Of a DNA stretch of 64,000 bases, positions 8,592 to 16,509 are shown in pieces. Origin of the DNA: Rhodospirillales bacterium (GTDB lineage Bacteria; Pseudomonadota; Alphaproteobacteria; Micavibrionales; Micavibrionaceae); NCBI GenBank assembly GCA_020638175.1, contig JACKJA010000002.1:1240001-1304000 (forward strand). The letters run 5' to 3'. Made by a program: the position numbers and the translations under genes. The notes under the pieces are model-generated. The model made no database searches, had not been told where the DNA came from, and saw only the letters and a list, made by a program, of their open reading frames with translations. The stretch's first letter is position 1, and each line of letters begins with the position of its first letter.

Positions 8592-9332
8592 ATGTCCCAC
8601 TTTACCAATAAGGCCGACAGCAAACAGGCGGGTTTTACGCTTGTGGAATTGGCCATCGTTATGATTATTATCGGTCTTCTGATCGGCGGCGTCCTGAAGG
8701 GGCAAGAGCTGATCGGGAACGCACAGGTTACGTCCACCGTGGCCCAGATCAAGGCGATTGATGCCGCAACATCGTCATTTGATGATATGTATGACGGTAT
8801 CCCCGGTGATATTGACGGAACGCGCTTGCCCGACTGTGCCGCTGCTTGTGCACCGGCTGTTGGCGCAACCACGAACAACGGCCAGATCGACAGCAGCTTT
8901 GCGGCAGCTCCTGCCCCTGAAGGGCGCGCCGCGTTTCTTCAGCTGAGTGCGGCTGACCTTCTGTCTGGTGTTGATATCAACGCCGGTCAGGTTTGGGGCG
9001 GTGAATTCCCTGAAGCTAAAATCCCCGGTGCCGGTTTCCATGCCGCATTCTGGGCTGGTGGCGCAACGCTTCCGAGCCAGCAAGGTGGGGTGGCTGCCGC
9101 TGTTCGCCGCGGTCATTACCTGGCTCTGCATGGAACGCAAAACGGCGCTGTTGACGGGGTTGGTACCCTGACGCCGCAGCAGGCTTTCCGGATCGATAAC
9201 AAAATGGATGACGGCGTAGTCAACAGCGGTGGTGTTCTGGCCGCTGGGGCTGGTACCTGCATCAACGGTAACAACTACAATGAATCGAATGCGGGTGGTG
9301 TATGTAACCTGTACATCCGCTTCCAGAACTAA
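8592..9332 (+). CDS. Type IV prepilin (major pilin candidate)
   Basis: Secreted fibre subunit with a class III signal peptide: a short hydrophilic leader, cleavage after G14, then FTLVELAIVMIIIGLLIGG with the conserved Glu at +5. At 246 residues it is longer than typical PilA. The C-terminal half is Gly/Ala-rich and has Cys pairs (CAAAC near 78-82, plus C-terminal Cys residues) that could form disulphide loops. A strong ribosome-binding site (GAAGGAGATGGA) sits just upstream, and a clear terminator follows. Its monocistronic, high-expression layout suggests the major subunit, processed by the peptidase at 441. Confidence 0.9.
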   Translation: MSHFTNKADSKQAGFTLVELAIVMIIIGLLIGGVLKGQELIGNAQVTSTVAQIKAIDAATSSFDDMYDGIPGDIDGTRLPDCAAACAPAVGATTNNGQIDSSFAAAPAPEGRAAFLQLSAADLLSGVDINAGQVWGGEFPEAKIPGAGFHAAFWAGGATLPSQQGGVAAAVRRGHYLALHGTQNGAVDGVGTLTPQQAFRIDNKMDDGVVNSGGVLAAGAGTCINGNNYNESNAGGVCNLYIRFQN

Positions 9333-9360
9333 GCTTTTTAGTTCAATACGAATACGGGAA

Positions 9361-9390
9361 AGGCCTGCAGATGCAGGCCTTTTTCTTTTG
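9361..9390 (+). terminator. Intrinsic terminator of the pilin gene
   Basis: A near-perfect palindrome (9361-9369 pairs with 9372-9380) is followed by a T-rich run (9379-9390, TTTTTCTTTTG), about 30 bp after the pilin stop. It also separates the pilin from leuB on the opposite strand. Confidence 0.85.
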
Positions 9391-9407
9391 TCTGAAAGAG
9401 GAAAGGA

Positions 9408-10514
9408 TTAAGCGGCTTTTGCTTTCGATTGCGTCAAAGCATCAATCAGGGCATCGCCCATGCCGCCTGTTGAGACCTCTGTGCAGCCATCGGCCATGAT
9501 GTCCGGTGTACGGATGCCGGAACTTAGAATGCTCTGTACGGCATTCTCCAGTGTATCGGCAAGATCACCGCGCGATAAAGAATAGCGCAATAGCATCGCA
9601 AAGCTTAAAATCGTGGCCAGCGGGTTGGCTTTGCCCTGACCGGCAATATCGGGAGCCGAGCCGTGCACAGGCTCATACAATCCCGGCGTTCCGGGGGCAC
9701 CAAGCGATGCCGACGGCAGCATTCCCAGAGATCCGGTCAGCATCGCCGCCTCATCCGAGAGAATATCGCCAAACAAATTGTCTGTAACGATCACGTCAAA
9801 CTGGCGCGGATTGCGGCAGAGCTGCATAGCGCCGTTATCGGCATACATATGCGATAGCGCAACATCGCTGTATCCTTCGGCATGCAGCTTTGTGACTTCT
9901 TCCCGCCACAAGATTCCGCTTTCCATGACATTGGATTTTTCCATCGAACACACCCGTCCCGCACGCTTCCGGGCCAGTTCAAAGGCGACCTGTGCGACGC
10001 GGCGAATTTCATTGGTTGTATAGACTTGCGTGTTAACGCCGCGGCGTTGACCGTCGGGCAGGGTTTCAATCCCGCGCGGTTCGCCAAAATAAACCCCGCC
10101 TGTAAGCTCGCGCACGATCAGGATATCCAGACCCCGAACAATCTCTTCCTTGAGCGTAGAGGCGCCCACAAGCGCGTCAAATACGATCGCCGGGCGCAAA
10201 TTGGCAAACAGGTCCAGTTCCTTGCGCAGACGCAGTAACCCGGCTTCCGGGCGCTTGTCATAGGGCACGCCATCCCATTGCGGGCCGCCGACCGAAACCA
10301 TCAGGATCGCATTACTGACTTTGGCTTTCTCAAGCGTTTCATCGGCCAGCGGCACGCCGTACGCGTCATAGGCATGCCCGCCGATATGGTCTTCCGTGAT
10401 GGAGAAGGAGATATCCGTATTGTCTTCCAGCCAGTCAATCACTTTGCGGACTTCGACAATAACTTCCTGACTGATCCCGTCACCGGGCAGGAGGAGCAGG
10501 GAATGGGAACTCAT
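9408..10514 (-). CDS. leuB: 3-isopropylmalate dehydrogenase
   Basis: Catalyses NAD-dependent oxidative decarboxylation of 3-isopropylmalate in leucine synthesis. The 368-residue sequence has the N-terminal LLPGDGIS, the substrate-binding RKELDLFANLRP, MEKSNVMESGILWR, a DNLFGDILSDEAAM segment carrying the metal-binding Asp residues, and the NAD-binding EPVHGSAPDIAGQGKANP. ATG 10514 is chosen over an adjacent upstream TTG because AAGGAGAT lies at proper spacing. It is the last gene of the operon, 20 bp after leuD. The Ala/Lys-rich C-terminus is normal for the family. Confidence 0.97.
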   Translation of the reverse strand: MSSHSLLLLPGDGISQEVIVEVRKVIDWLEDNTDISFSITEDHIGGHAYDAYGVPLADETLEKAKVSNAILMVSVGGPQWDGVPYDKRPEAGLLRLRKELDLFANLRPAIVFDALVGASTLKEEIVRGLDILIVRELTGGVYFGEPRGIETLPDGQRRGVNTQVYTTNEIRRVAQVAFELARKRAGRVCSMEKSNVMESGILWREEVTKLHAEGYSDVALSHMYADNGAMQLCRNPRQFDVIVTDNLFGDILSDEAAMLTGSLGMLPSASLGAPGTPGLYEPVHGSAPDIAGQGKANPLATILSFAMLLRYSLSRGDLADTLENAVQSILSSGIRTPDIMADGCTEVSTGGMGDALIDALTQSKAKAA

Positions 10515-10534
10515 CAAAAAATCTCCTTAAAATC

Positions 10535-11131
10535 TTACATCCACGACCGTTTTTGGCGATCTTGTTCTTCAAAGGCGGCAATCTTGCTTTCTTTTTCCAG
10601 CGTCAGGCCGATATCGTCCAGCCCGTTCAGCAGGCATTTCTTGCGAAAGGGATCAATATCAAAGCGGTATTCGCAGTTCGCCGCCCGGATAAGCTGTTTT
10701 TCAAGGTCAATCGTCATTTCATGGCCGTTTTCGGCATCCTTCATCAGGATATCAACCTGCTCAGCGGGCAGCTTGATCGGCAAAATCCCGTTTTTAAAGC
10801 TGTTGTTGTAGAAAATATCGGCAAAGGATGTCGAGATGATGCAACGTATGCCGAAATCCAGCAGCGCCCACGGCGCATGCTCGCGGCTGGACCCGCAGCC
10901 GAAATTATCCCCGGCGATCAGGATTTCCGCGCCGCGATACGGCTCCTTGTTCAAGATAAAATCCGGGTTTTCCGTACCATCTTCATCATAACGCAATTCA
11001 TAAAAGGCACTCACGCCCAGCCCCGTCCGTTTGACAGTTTTCAGGAATTGCTTTGGGATAATCATATCCGTGTCGATATTGGCCAGCGGCAAAGGTGCGG
11101 CAATCGCGCTCAGGACGGTAAAGGGGTTCAT
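10535..11131 (-). CDS. leuD: 3-isopropylmalate dehydratase small subunit
   Basis: Small (swivel-domain) subunit of isopropylmalate isomerase, which works with LeuC to convert 2- to 3-isopropylmalate. The 198 residues include the family motifs NIDTDMIIPKQFLK, GDNFGCGSSREHAPWAL and FADIFYNNSFKNGILPI. Length and order are typical. The gene starts only 3 bp after the stop of the HD-GYP gene, so the two are almost certainly co-transcribed and may be translationally coupled. Confidence 0.97.
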   Translation of the reverse strand: MNPFTVLSAIAAPLPLANIDTDMIIPKQFLKTVKRTGLGVSAFYELRYDEDGTENPDFILNKEPYRGAEILIAGDNFGCGSSREHAPWALLDFGIRCIISTSFADIFYNNSFKNGILPIKLPAEQVDILMKDAENGHEMTIDLEKQLIRAANCEYRFDIDPFRKKCLLNGLDDIGLTLEKESKIAAFEEQDRQKRSWM

Positions 11132-11134
11132 TCT

Positions 11135-11830
11135 CTATTCCTCGTTCTTTTCCATCGTGTTCGACAGGCTACTATATTCATCCATTTTCATTTCGGCAAA
11201 CGCTTCGAACAATGTCATATCGTAAAGCGCCGATTTTTCTTCGCGCATGCGTTTGAGAACGCCGGGGGTGGAGATATCTCGGTCGCCGAAATGCGGTCGC
11301 CACGTCTGGTAACCGTCAAAACTCTCGATAATCGCCGCCAGCCGCACCGGGGTGGAGAGTTGATCCCCGACCAGCCCTTTAAACCCGCTGCCATCCATGT
11401 TCTCATGATGGTTTGAAATGATATCGACCATCAGGTCAATAAAGGGGTGCGTAATGTGCCCCAGATGCTTTTCCACGATCTTGACGCCCAACTCCGTATG
11501 TGCCCGGCGCTGGTTTTTAATATCCTCGGACGGTTTGTCTTCCATGTCCCAGAGAGCCACGTCAATTTTCCGTTTGCCTATATCATGCGGCAACATCGCC
11601 CAGTAAAGATTCGTGCAGACCTGATAAGGCCATTTCAGGTGATGACAGGTCAGTTCCATCTCCCGCGCCGCGCGGTGAATATGCTCATGGAAGATATAGG
11701 TGGCGTCGGCCGGACGGTCGCGTTCGTAATCTTCAAGCCGCATAACCTCCAGCTCGATAAACGGTAGTATCTCGTCACGGAACACAGGGTCCGTTTCGAC
11801 GTTAAAATGATCGGGCAGGTCGTTTTCCAT
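11135..11830 (-). CDS. HD-GYP-type phosphodiesterase domain protein
   Basis: Probable cyclic-di-GMP phosphodiesterase of 231 residues. Visible motifs are HDIGKRKID (metal-binding His-Asp at 82-83), a downstream H111 in RRAHTELG, and HHENMDGSGF near 141-150 in the place of the usual HHE...GYP. The GYP tripeptide therefore reads GSGF, so activity is likely but not certain. No sensory domain is visible. ATG 11830 (MENDLPDH) is taken because it follows the EAL stop by 28 bp; in-frame alternatives further upstream would overlap the EAL gene. It sits between the EAL gene and leuD in one - strand unit. Confidence 0.82.
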   Translation of the reverse strand: MENDLPDHFNVETDPVFRDEILPFIELEVMRLEDYERDRPADATYIFHEHIHRAAREMELTCHHLKWPYQVCTNLYWAMLPHDIGKRKIDVALWDMEDKPSEDIKNQRRAHTELGVKIVEKHLGHITHPFIDLMVDIISNHHENMDGSGFKGLVGDQLSTPVRLAAIIESFDGYQTWRPHFGDRDISTPGVLKRMREEKSALYDMTLFEAFAEMKMDEYSSLSNTMEKNEE

Positions 11831-11858
11831 GGAAATGGACCTACCACTAACCACAGAT

Positions 11859-12683
11859 TTAGGCAATGGCATAAGCGGAATTTTGTGCAGGTAAAGGCGC
11901 GGAGAAAGCGTCTTTGGCAAGACGCAGCGCTTTTTGCCAGGGGGTCGGGCGGCCCGTTTCATACGATTGGCTGTGTGTAACGCCTTTCTGGGCTAAAAAC
12001 GGCATATCTTCCAGTTTGGCCTGCTCGGCGACAACTTTGAAGTGACGCCCCAAGGTAGAGGCTAACGGTTCCAGCTCTCCGGATTTGCCGTTCATTATGT
12101 TCTTGACGCACGCACCGTCCAGCTTGATGCCGGAAAGGATGCCTTCTTTGTGTAGTAATCGCGCCAGCCGGGCGTTTTGAGCGGAATTGTTGATATAGTC
12201 GTCCATCACAACCGGATGTCCGTTTCCGTGCAGGGTTTTCAGGCGCCCCACGATGATATCTTCCTGACCGGCGGGAAAGGGGGCTTCGATGACTTCAAAT
12301 TGAATATGTTGAGGCGGAATACCGTATGACCGCACAATTTGAGGCAGATTCTCGTAATCATTCGAGGCAACCGTATGCGGGTGAAGGTTAACGCTGATAA
12401 CAAAATCAGATGGCAAATTGGACAACTGTATGCCTTGCTCCGGCAGTTTCTGTATGAAGCGGCAGGCGTGTTCCAGCATGATACGGTCGCAATAAGGTTC
12501 ATGACCTTTGACAAAGGAGCCGGGACCGAGAATATCGCCGTTCTGGTTGATGCGAGCCAGAAGTTCGAAACCGACAAGCTTTCTGGAGCCGATATCGACG
12601 ATCGGCTGTAATTCGGGGAACAGAACACCGTCAGGAAGCGTGCGCGGGCGCTTGACAGCTTTCTTGAAATTCGACCTATACAT
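11859..12683 (-). CDS. EAL-domain protein, probable c-di-GMP phosphodiesterase
   Basis: Single-domain EAL protein of 274 residues. The signature triplet is changed to ELL (E40), but the other catalytic-type residues are in place: N99 in VNLHP, E130 and E133 in FEVIE, D161-D162 in VMDDY, K187 in GIKLDG, E220 in VVAEQ and Q239 in HSQSYETG. Catalysis, hydrolysing c-di-GMP to pGpG, is therefore plausible, although the loop after DD is divergent (YINNS). No sensor or membrane segment is seen. It lies downstream of leuC by 115 AT-rich bp, with the HD-GYP gene next. Confidence 0.85.
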   Translation of the reverse strand: MYRSNFKKAVKRPRTLPDGVLFPELQPIVDIGSRKLVGFELLARINQNGDILGPGSFVKGHEPYCDRIMLEHACRFIQKLPEQGIQLSNLPSDFVISVNLHPHTVASNDYENLPQIVRSYGIPPQHIQFEVIEAPFPAGQEDIIVGRLKTLHGNGHPVVMDDYINNSAQNARLARLLHKEGILSGIKLDGACVKNIMNGKSGELEPLASTLGRHFKVVAEQAKLEDMPFLAQKGVTHSQSYETGRPTPWQKALRLAKDAFSAPLPAQNSAYAIA

Positions 12684-12798
12684 TAGTTACCGCAGTTTCT
12701 TGTGTAAGCTTCTGATAATAAAAAAAGCTAATATTATTTTCTATAAGGTACGTGAGAAAAGAAAGAAAAGTCAAACTTTATATGCAGCTTTCCGATAT

Positions 12799-14196
12799 TT
12801 ATAATGTTCGGATATCCGTAAGGTAGCCAGTGATGGCGGCGGCAGCGGCCATGGCCGGGGACATCAGGTGCGTACGGCCGCCACGGCCTTGTCGCCCTTC
12901 AAAATTCCGGTTGGATGTGGAAGCGCATCTTTCCCCCGGTTCCAGACGATCAGCATTCATCGCCAAACACATGGAGCATCCCGGTTCCCGCCATTCGAAT
13001 CCGGCCTCGATAAAAATTTTATCCAGCCCTTCGGCCTCCGCTTGTTCTTTGACGAGGCCGGAGCCGGGTACAATCATCGCCAGCTTAACATTTTTAGCAA
13101 CCTTGTTGCCTTTGGCGACATCAGCGGCCGCCCGCATGTCTTCGATCCGGGCATTGGTGCATGATCCGATAAATATCTTGTCTACCGGGATATCTGTCAA
13201 TTTCGTTCCCGGTGTCAGGGCCATGTAATCCAGCGCCCGTTTCATCGCCTCATTCGTTGGCTCCGGCACACAGGCCGTAATCGGCAGGGCATCTTGCGGG
13301 CTGGTACCCCATGTAATGGTTGGGGCGATATCTTCGGCCTTGATAATGATTTCCTTGTCATAGGATGCGCCGGGATCAGAGGGCAGGGACGCCCAGTACG
13401 CCACAGCCTTATCCCATTCTGCGTCTGTGGGGGCATAGGGACGACCTTTCAGATAGACAAAGGTCTTGTCATCGGGGGCCACCATCCCCGCGCGGGCGCC
13501 GGCTTCGATCGCCATATTACAGACCGTCATGCGGCCCTCCATCGACAGGTCGCGGACAGCCTGCCCGGCAAATTCGATAACGTGGCCAGTCCCACCGGCG
13601 GTTCCGATCTCACCGATAATATGCAGGACCATGTCCTTGGCCGTTACCCCGGCAGGCAGGGAACCCTCGACGCTGATCCGCATGGTTTTGGACGGGGACT
13701 GGATAAGCGTCTGGGTCGCCAGAACATGCTCGACCTCTGATGTCCCGATCCCGAAGGCCAGCGCTCCAAACGCGCCGTGCGTTGCCGTGTGGCTGTCGCC
13801 ACAGACAATCGTGGTGCCGGGCAGGGTAAAACCTTGCTCCGGGCCGATAATGTGGACGATACCTTGCCGCTTGTCGTTCATATCGAACAGGGTGACGCCA
13901 AATTCGTTGCAATTCGCACTCAGGGTATCAACCTGTATGCGGCTTTCTTCTTCCTTGATCCCTTGCGAACGGTCGGTTGTCGGCACGTTGTGATCGGCCA
14001 CGGCCAGCGTCTTGTTGGTTGCGCGGACTTGACGGTCAGCCATGCGCAGCCCCTCAAAAGCTTGCGGACTGGTGACCTCATGCACCAAATGCCGGTCGAT
14101 GTAGATCAGGCACGTGCCGTCTTCCTGCGTGTCGACCAGATGATCGGCCCAGATTTTTTCGTATAGAGTGCGCGGTTTTACAGGAGTTTTGTTCAT
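12799..14196 (-). CDS. leuC: 3-isopropylmalate dehydratase large subunit
   Basis: Large subunit of isopropylmalate isomerase, an aconitase-family enzyme with a [4Fe-4S] cluster. The 465-residue protein has normal length, with VCGDSHTATHGAFGALAFGIGTSEVEHVLATQ near the substrate site and the cluster cysteines in IGSCTNARI and CSMCLAMN. It is the first gene of the leucine operon on the - strand, following rplS in the order common in alphaproteobacteria. A TTGACA hexamer lies about 100 bp upstream. The three leu genes are split here by two c-di-GMP genes. Confidence 0.97.
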   Translation of the reverse strand: MNKTPVKPRTLYEKIWADHLVDTQEDGTCLIYIDRHLVHEVTSPQAFEGLRMADRQVRATNKTLAVADHNVPTTDRSQGIKEEESRIQVDTLSANCNEFGVTLFDMNDKRQGIVHIIGPEQGFTLPGTTIVCGDSHTATHGAFGALAFGIGTSEVEHVLATQTLIQSPSKTMRISVEGSLPAGVTAKDMVLHIIGEIGTAGGTGHVIEFAGQAVRDLSMEGRMTVCNMAIEAGARAGMVAPDDKTFVYLKGRPYAPTDAEWDKAVAYWASLPSDPGASYDKEIIIKAEDIAPTITWGTSPQDALPITACVPEPTNEAMKRALDYMALTPGTKLTDIPVDKIFIGSCTNARIEDMRAAADVAKGNKVAKNVKLAMIVPGSGLVKEQAEAEGLDKIFIEAGFEWREPGCSMCLAMNADRLEPGERCASTSNRNFEGRQGRGGRTHLMSPAMAAAAAITGYLTDIRTL

Positions 14197-14269
14197 TTTA
14201 TTTTTAATAATATCTTAAAGTTTAATGGCTATATTCTAGGTAGTTTTGCGGTTAGGCCGCTGAAAAAGT

Positions 14270-14299
14270 ATTTAGCATGAAAGACGCGGGCTGTGTCAA
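14270..14299 (-). promoter_or_regulatory. Possible promoter of the leuC operon
   Basis: On the - strand a perfect TTGACA (14299-14294) is followed by a weak -10-like TAAATA (14275-14270) with an 18-19 bp spacer. This lies about 75-100 bp before the leuC start, in an otherwise gene-free 143-bp gap. The -10 match is poor. Confidence 0.3.
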
Positions 14300-14339
14300 T
14301 TACGGTGATGCACGTGGCTGGTGCCGAGGGAGATAAATT

Positions 14340-14942
14340 ATGACAGAGTATGGTTTTAAAACAGGCGGAGGCATGGAAGATCTGATAGAAGCCGATATTG
14401 CTTCTGGTCGTGATGTTGCTTCCAACCGTGAGGCTTCTCCCAGCCGCGAGGTTGCCGTTAAACCTCAGGATCATGATATTGTCGCTGACGGCGGCGTAAA
14501 GGCCGCTATGAATACGAAGGCGCCCTTCAATGATGCGGGAATAAAAGCATCTATGGACTATGATGCGGCCAAGGATATGGTGGCAAACATGGATGTGAAC
14601 AAAATTCCCGTTGTCGTTTACGACCAATCCCAGCGAGCCAAAATGCTGTTCGTCGACAAGGGGAATGATCGGGCCGAAGGCATGTCAGTCAGAAGTTTTG
14701 GCCGCAGATATGGCGAGGACGGCGCCACAACAATACAAGATTATAAGCAGGCGTACGAAAAACTTCAGGAAAACGAAAGTATTCTGCCGTCCAATATAGC
14801 GGATAAATTGCCGGCTATGGCGCAGAGAATAGAAGTGTTGGATGCTGAACAGCGGGACCTTGCGCGCAGCGCGGCCACGGGGCCGGCGTCTTCCTCGCCC
14901 GAACCGCCCTCTGTCGGCGGAGGCATAGGTGGCTGGGGTTAA
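14340..14942 (+). CDS. Hypothetical protein, 200 residues, no recognised domain
   Basis: Good ribosome-binding site (GAGGGAGAT) 5 bp before ATG 14340. The protein has no signal peptide or membrane helix. It is charged in its first half, with Asp/Lys-rich stretches such as KASMDYDAAKDMVANMD, carries a KIPVVVYDQSQRAKMLFVD segment suggestive of a small beta-structured core, then a helical region (ADKLPAMAQRIEVLDAEQRDLARS) and a Ser/Pro/Gly-rich tail. I do not recognise it. It is followed by another unknown gene 64 bp downstream on the same strand, and diverges from leuC. Confidence 0.65.
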   Translation: MTEYGFKTGGGMEDLIEADIASGRDVASNREASPSREVAVKPQDHDIVADGGVKAAMNTKAPFNDAGIKASMDYDAAKDMVANMDVNKIPVVVYDQSQRAKMLFVDKGNDRAEGMSVRSFGRRYGEDGATTIQDYKQAYEKLQENESILPSNIADKLPAMAQRIEVLDAEQRDLARSAATGPASSSPEPPSVGGGIGGWG

Positions 14943-15006
14943 TGATAAATTAACTATTCAGCGATACCATCGTGCGCAAGCCTAGATGTGAACAGGAGAA
15001 TTAAAG

Positions 15007-15582
15007 ATGGCAAACAGATCCGTCCCGACCATTGCAAGTGCCGCCGTATTAGGATTGTCGCTTAACGCGTCTGCCTTTGGCTTTGGGCAGGTCGACGAAG
15101 ATCTGCTCGTCGGTGAAGAGCTAAACAAACAGGGACAGGTTGTTCATCTCGTGCATGATTGCGGTTTCATGGATTGCGGTCTGGAAGAGCTTACCGATGA
15201 TGAATTCGCGGATGAATACGGCGAAAAAGGGATCCGGACGGTTGATGACCGCATTGCCGATTATAATGATCGCCAGCAACAAATGGGTGAATATGCGGAA
15301 GATATTATCAAGCGCATTAATTCACCGGGCATCACGCAGATTTACAATGACACCGTAAAGAACGAAGGTCTGCAGTCCGCCGTTAATCAGGTGGGAATTG
15401 CGTTGGAACGCGGCTATTCACCGTCCCAGAGAGAAGAGTTGGGTTTAACGGAGTCATGGAACAAACTCAGAGAGCTTGCCGTGGAAAACCGTATGGATGA
15501 ATTCCGTTTGAACGATCTGGCCGAAGAGCTGAAAGAGGAAGGGAAATCCTGGACGTTTAAGGGGTTCACTCCCGGTCTGTAA
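15007..15582 (+). CDS. Secreted hypothetical protein, 191 residues
   Basis: Starts at ATG 15007 after AGGAGAATTAAAG. The first ~24 residues look like a Sec signal peptide (SVPTIASAAVLGLSLNASAFG), so a periplasmic or exported location is likely. The mature part is acidic and mainly helical, with a Cys pair close together (HDCGFMDCGLEE) that could form a disulphide. No family is recognised. It is terminated by the hairpin at 15611-15641 and probably co-expressed with the unknown gene upstream. Confidence 0.72.
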   Translation: MANRSVPTIASAAVLGLSLNASAFGFGQVDEDLLVGEELNKQGQVVHLVHDCGFMDCGLEELTDDEFADEYGEKGIRTVDDRIADYNDRQQQMGEYAEDIIKRINSPGITQIYNDTVKNEGLQSAVNQVGIALERGYSPSQREELGLTESWNKLRELAVENRMDEFRLNDLAEELKEEGKSWTFKGFTPGL

Positions 15583-15610
15583 TCCGGCCGGGACAAGAAA
15601 GCGAAAATAA

Positions 15611-15641
15611 AAAAAGCGCGGACATATCAGCCGCGCTTTTT
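15611..15641. terminator. Bidirectional intrinsic terminator
   Basis: A perfect stem (15611-15621 with 15631-15641) is flanked by A-run and T-run sides, so it can stop transcription from the secreted-protein gene (+) and from rplS (-). Loop of 9 bases. Confidence 0.88.
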
Positions 15642-15667
15642 GTTTGTTCCGATGTAAAAAAGAAAAA

Positions 15668-16060
15668 TTAGTTCTTTTCTTCTTTCGTTTCGATGCTGTG
15701 ACCGGTCGTACGCTCGGAAATACGGGCTTTTTTACCGCGCAGATCACGCAAGTAGTACAGTTTTGCCCGGCGAACGGAACCGCGGCGGATCAGTTCGATG
15801 CTGTCGATCCGCGGAGAGTAAAGCGGGAATACACGCTCTACGCCTTCGCCATAGCTGATTTTACGAACGGTGAAGCTGGAGTTAATGCCATCATTGGCAC
15901 GCGCGATGCAAACGCCTTCATAGGCCTGAATCCGCTCGCGTTCGCCTTCCTTGATCTTCACGTTAACTTTAACGGTGTCACCGGCGGAAAAAGCCGGGAA
16001 ATTTTTGTCGGCCTGAATCTGCTCCAGATTTTTGGCTTCAAATTTTTGCAGTGTGTTCAT
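15668..16060 (-). CDS. rplS: 50S ribosomal protein L19
   Basis: Large-subunit protein at the 30S-50S interface. The 130-residue product begins MNTLQKFEAKNLEQIQ and carries the L19 core (FSAGDTVKVNVKIKEGERERIQAYEG, SIELIRRGSVRRAKLYYLRDLRGKKARI). ATG 16060 has AAAGGAAAG upstream; a longer in-frame extension to 16246 has no L19 character and is discarded. It belongs to the rpsP-rimM-trmD-rplS group but is separated from trmD by a small + strand gene, so it probably has its own promoter in 16061-16300. Confidence 0.97.
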   Translation of the reverse strand: MNTLQKFEAKNLEQIQADKNFPAFSAGDTVKVNVKIKEGERERIQAYEGVCIARANDGINSSFTVRKISYGEGVERVFPLYSPRIDSIELIRRGSVRRAKLYYLRDLRGKKARISERTTGHSIETKEEKN

Positions 16061-16311
16061 TGGTCTTTCCTTTCCCTTGTCAGGGCCCGAAATCCATGGC
16101 TTTCGCCACAGGCGGCCCGTTTGTCTTTTTACGGGGTTAAAAATCAGAGGGCTTTGTACAGGGAAATACAGGGCAATGCAAGTATTTCTTTTACTAAATA
16201 CGCATGCCGATGCATGAGAACGAGACATTTTTTTGTGGCGCCCCATATAGATTTATGAGATAAACCATCAAAAGAATATTACAACAATATGAAAATATAA
16301 GGGTGTTTAAA

Positions 16312-16509
16312 ATGTTGGCTCGTAAAGATACAATATATCTTGGTAATGAATGGTCCCGCGTGGCGGCGCGCATCTGGGACAGGCACAAGTCTAAAATAGT
16401 CGCAACAACCTTGACGGCTTTGGTGGTTACGGGGATGTCCGAACCGGAAAGCGGTCAACCGGCACAGAAGGGCCAGACTGCGGCTGCTGCTCACCAGCCA
16501 AAGCCTTAA
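16312..16509 (+). CDS. Small hypothetical protein, 65 residues
   Basis: Short frame starting MLARKDTIYLGNEW with an AAGGGTG about 8 bp before the ATG. It has a basic N-terminus, a moderately hydrophobic segment (IVATTLTALVVTGM) and a Gln/Ala/Pro-rich tail, so it could be a small membrane-associated protein. Its TAA overlaps the trmD stop on the opposite strand (TTAA at 16506-16509). There is no recognisable family, and the coding call rests on the start context and on the frame filling the gap between trmD and rplS. Confidence 0.45.
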   Translation: MLARKDTIYLGNEWSRVAARIWDRHKSKIVATTLTALVVTGMSEPESGQPAQKGQTAAAAHQPKP

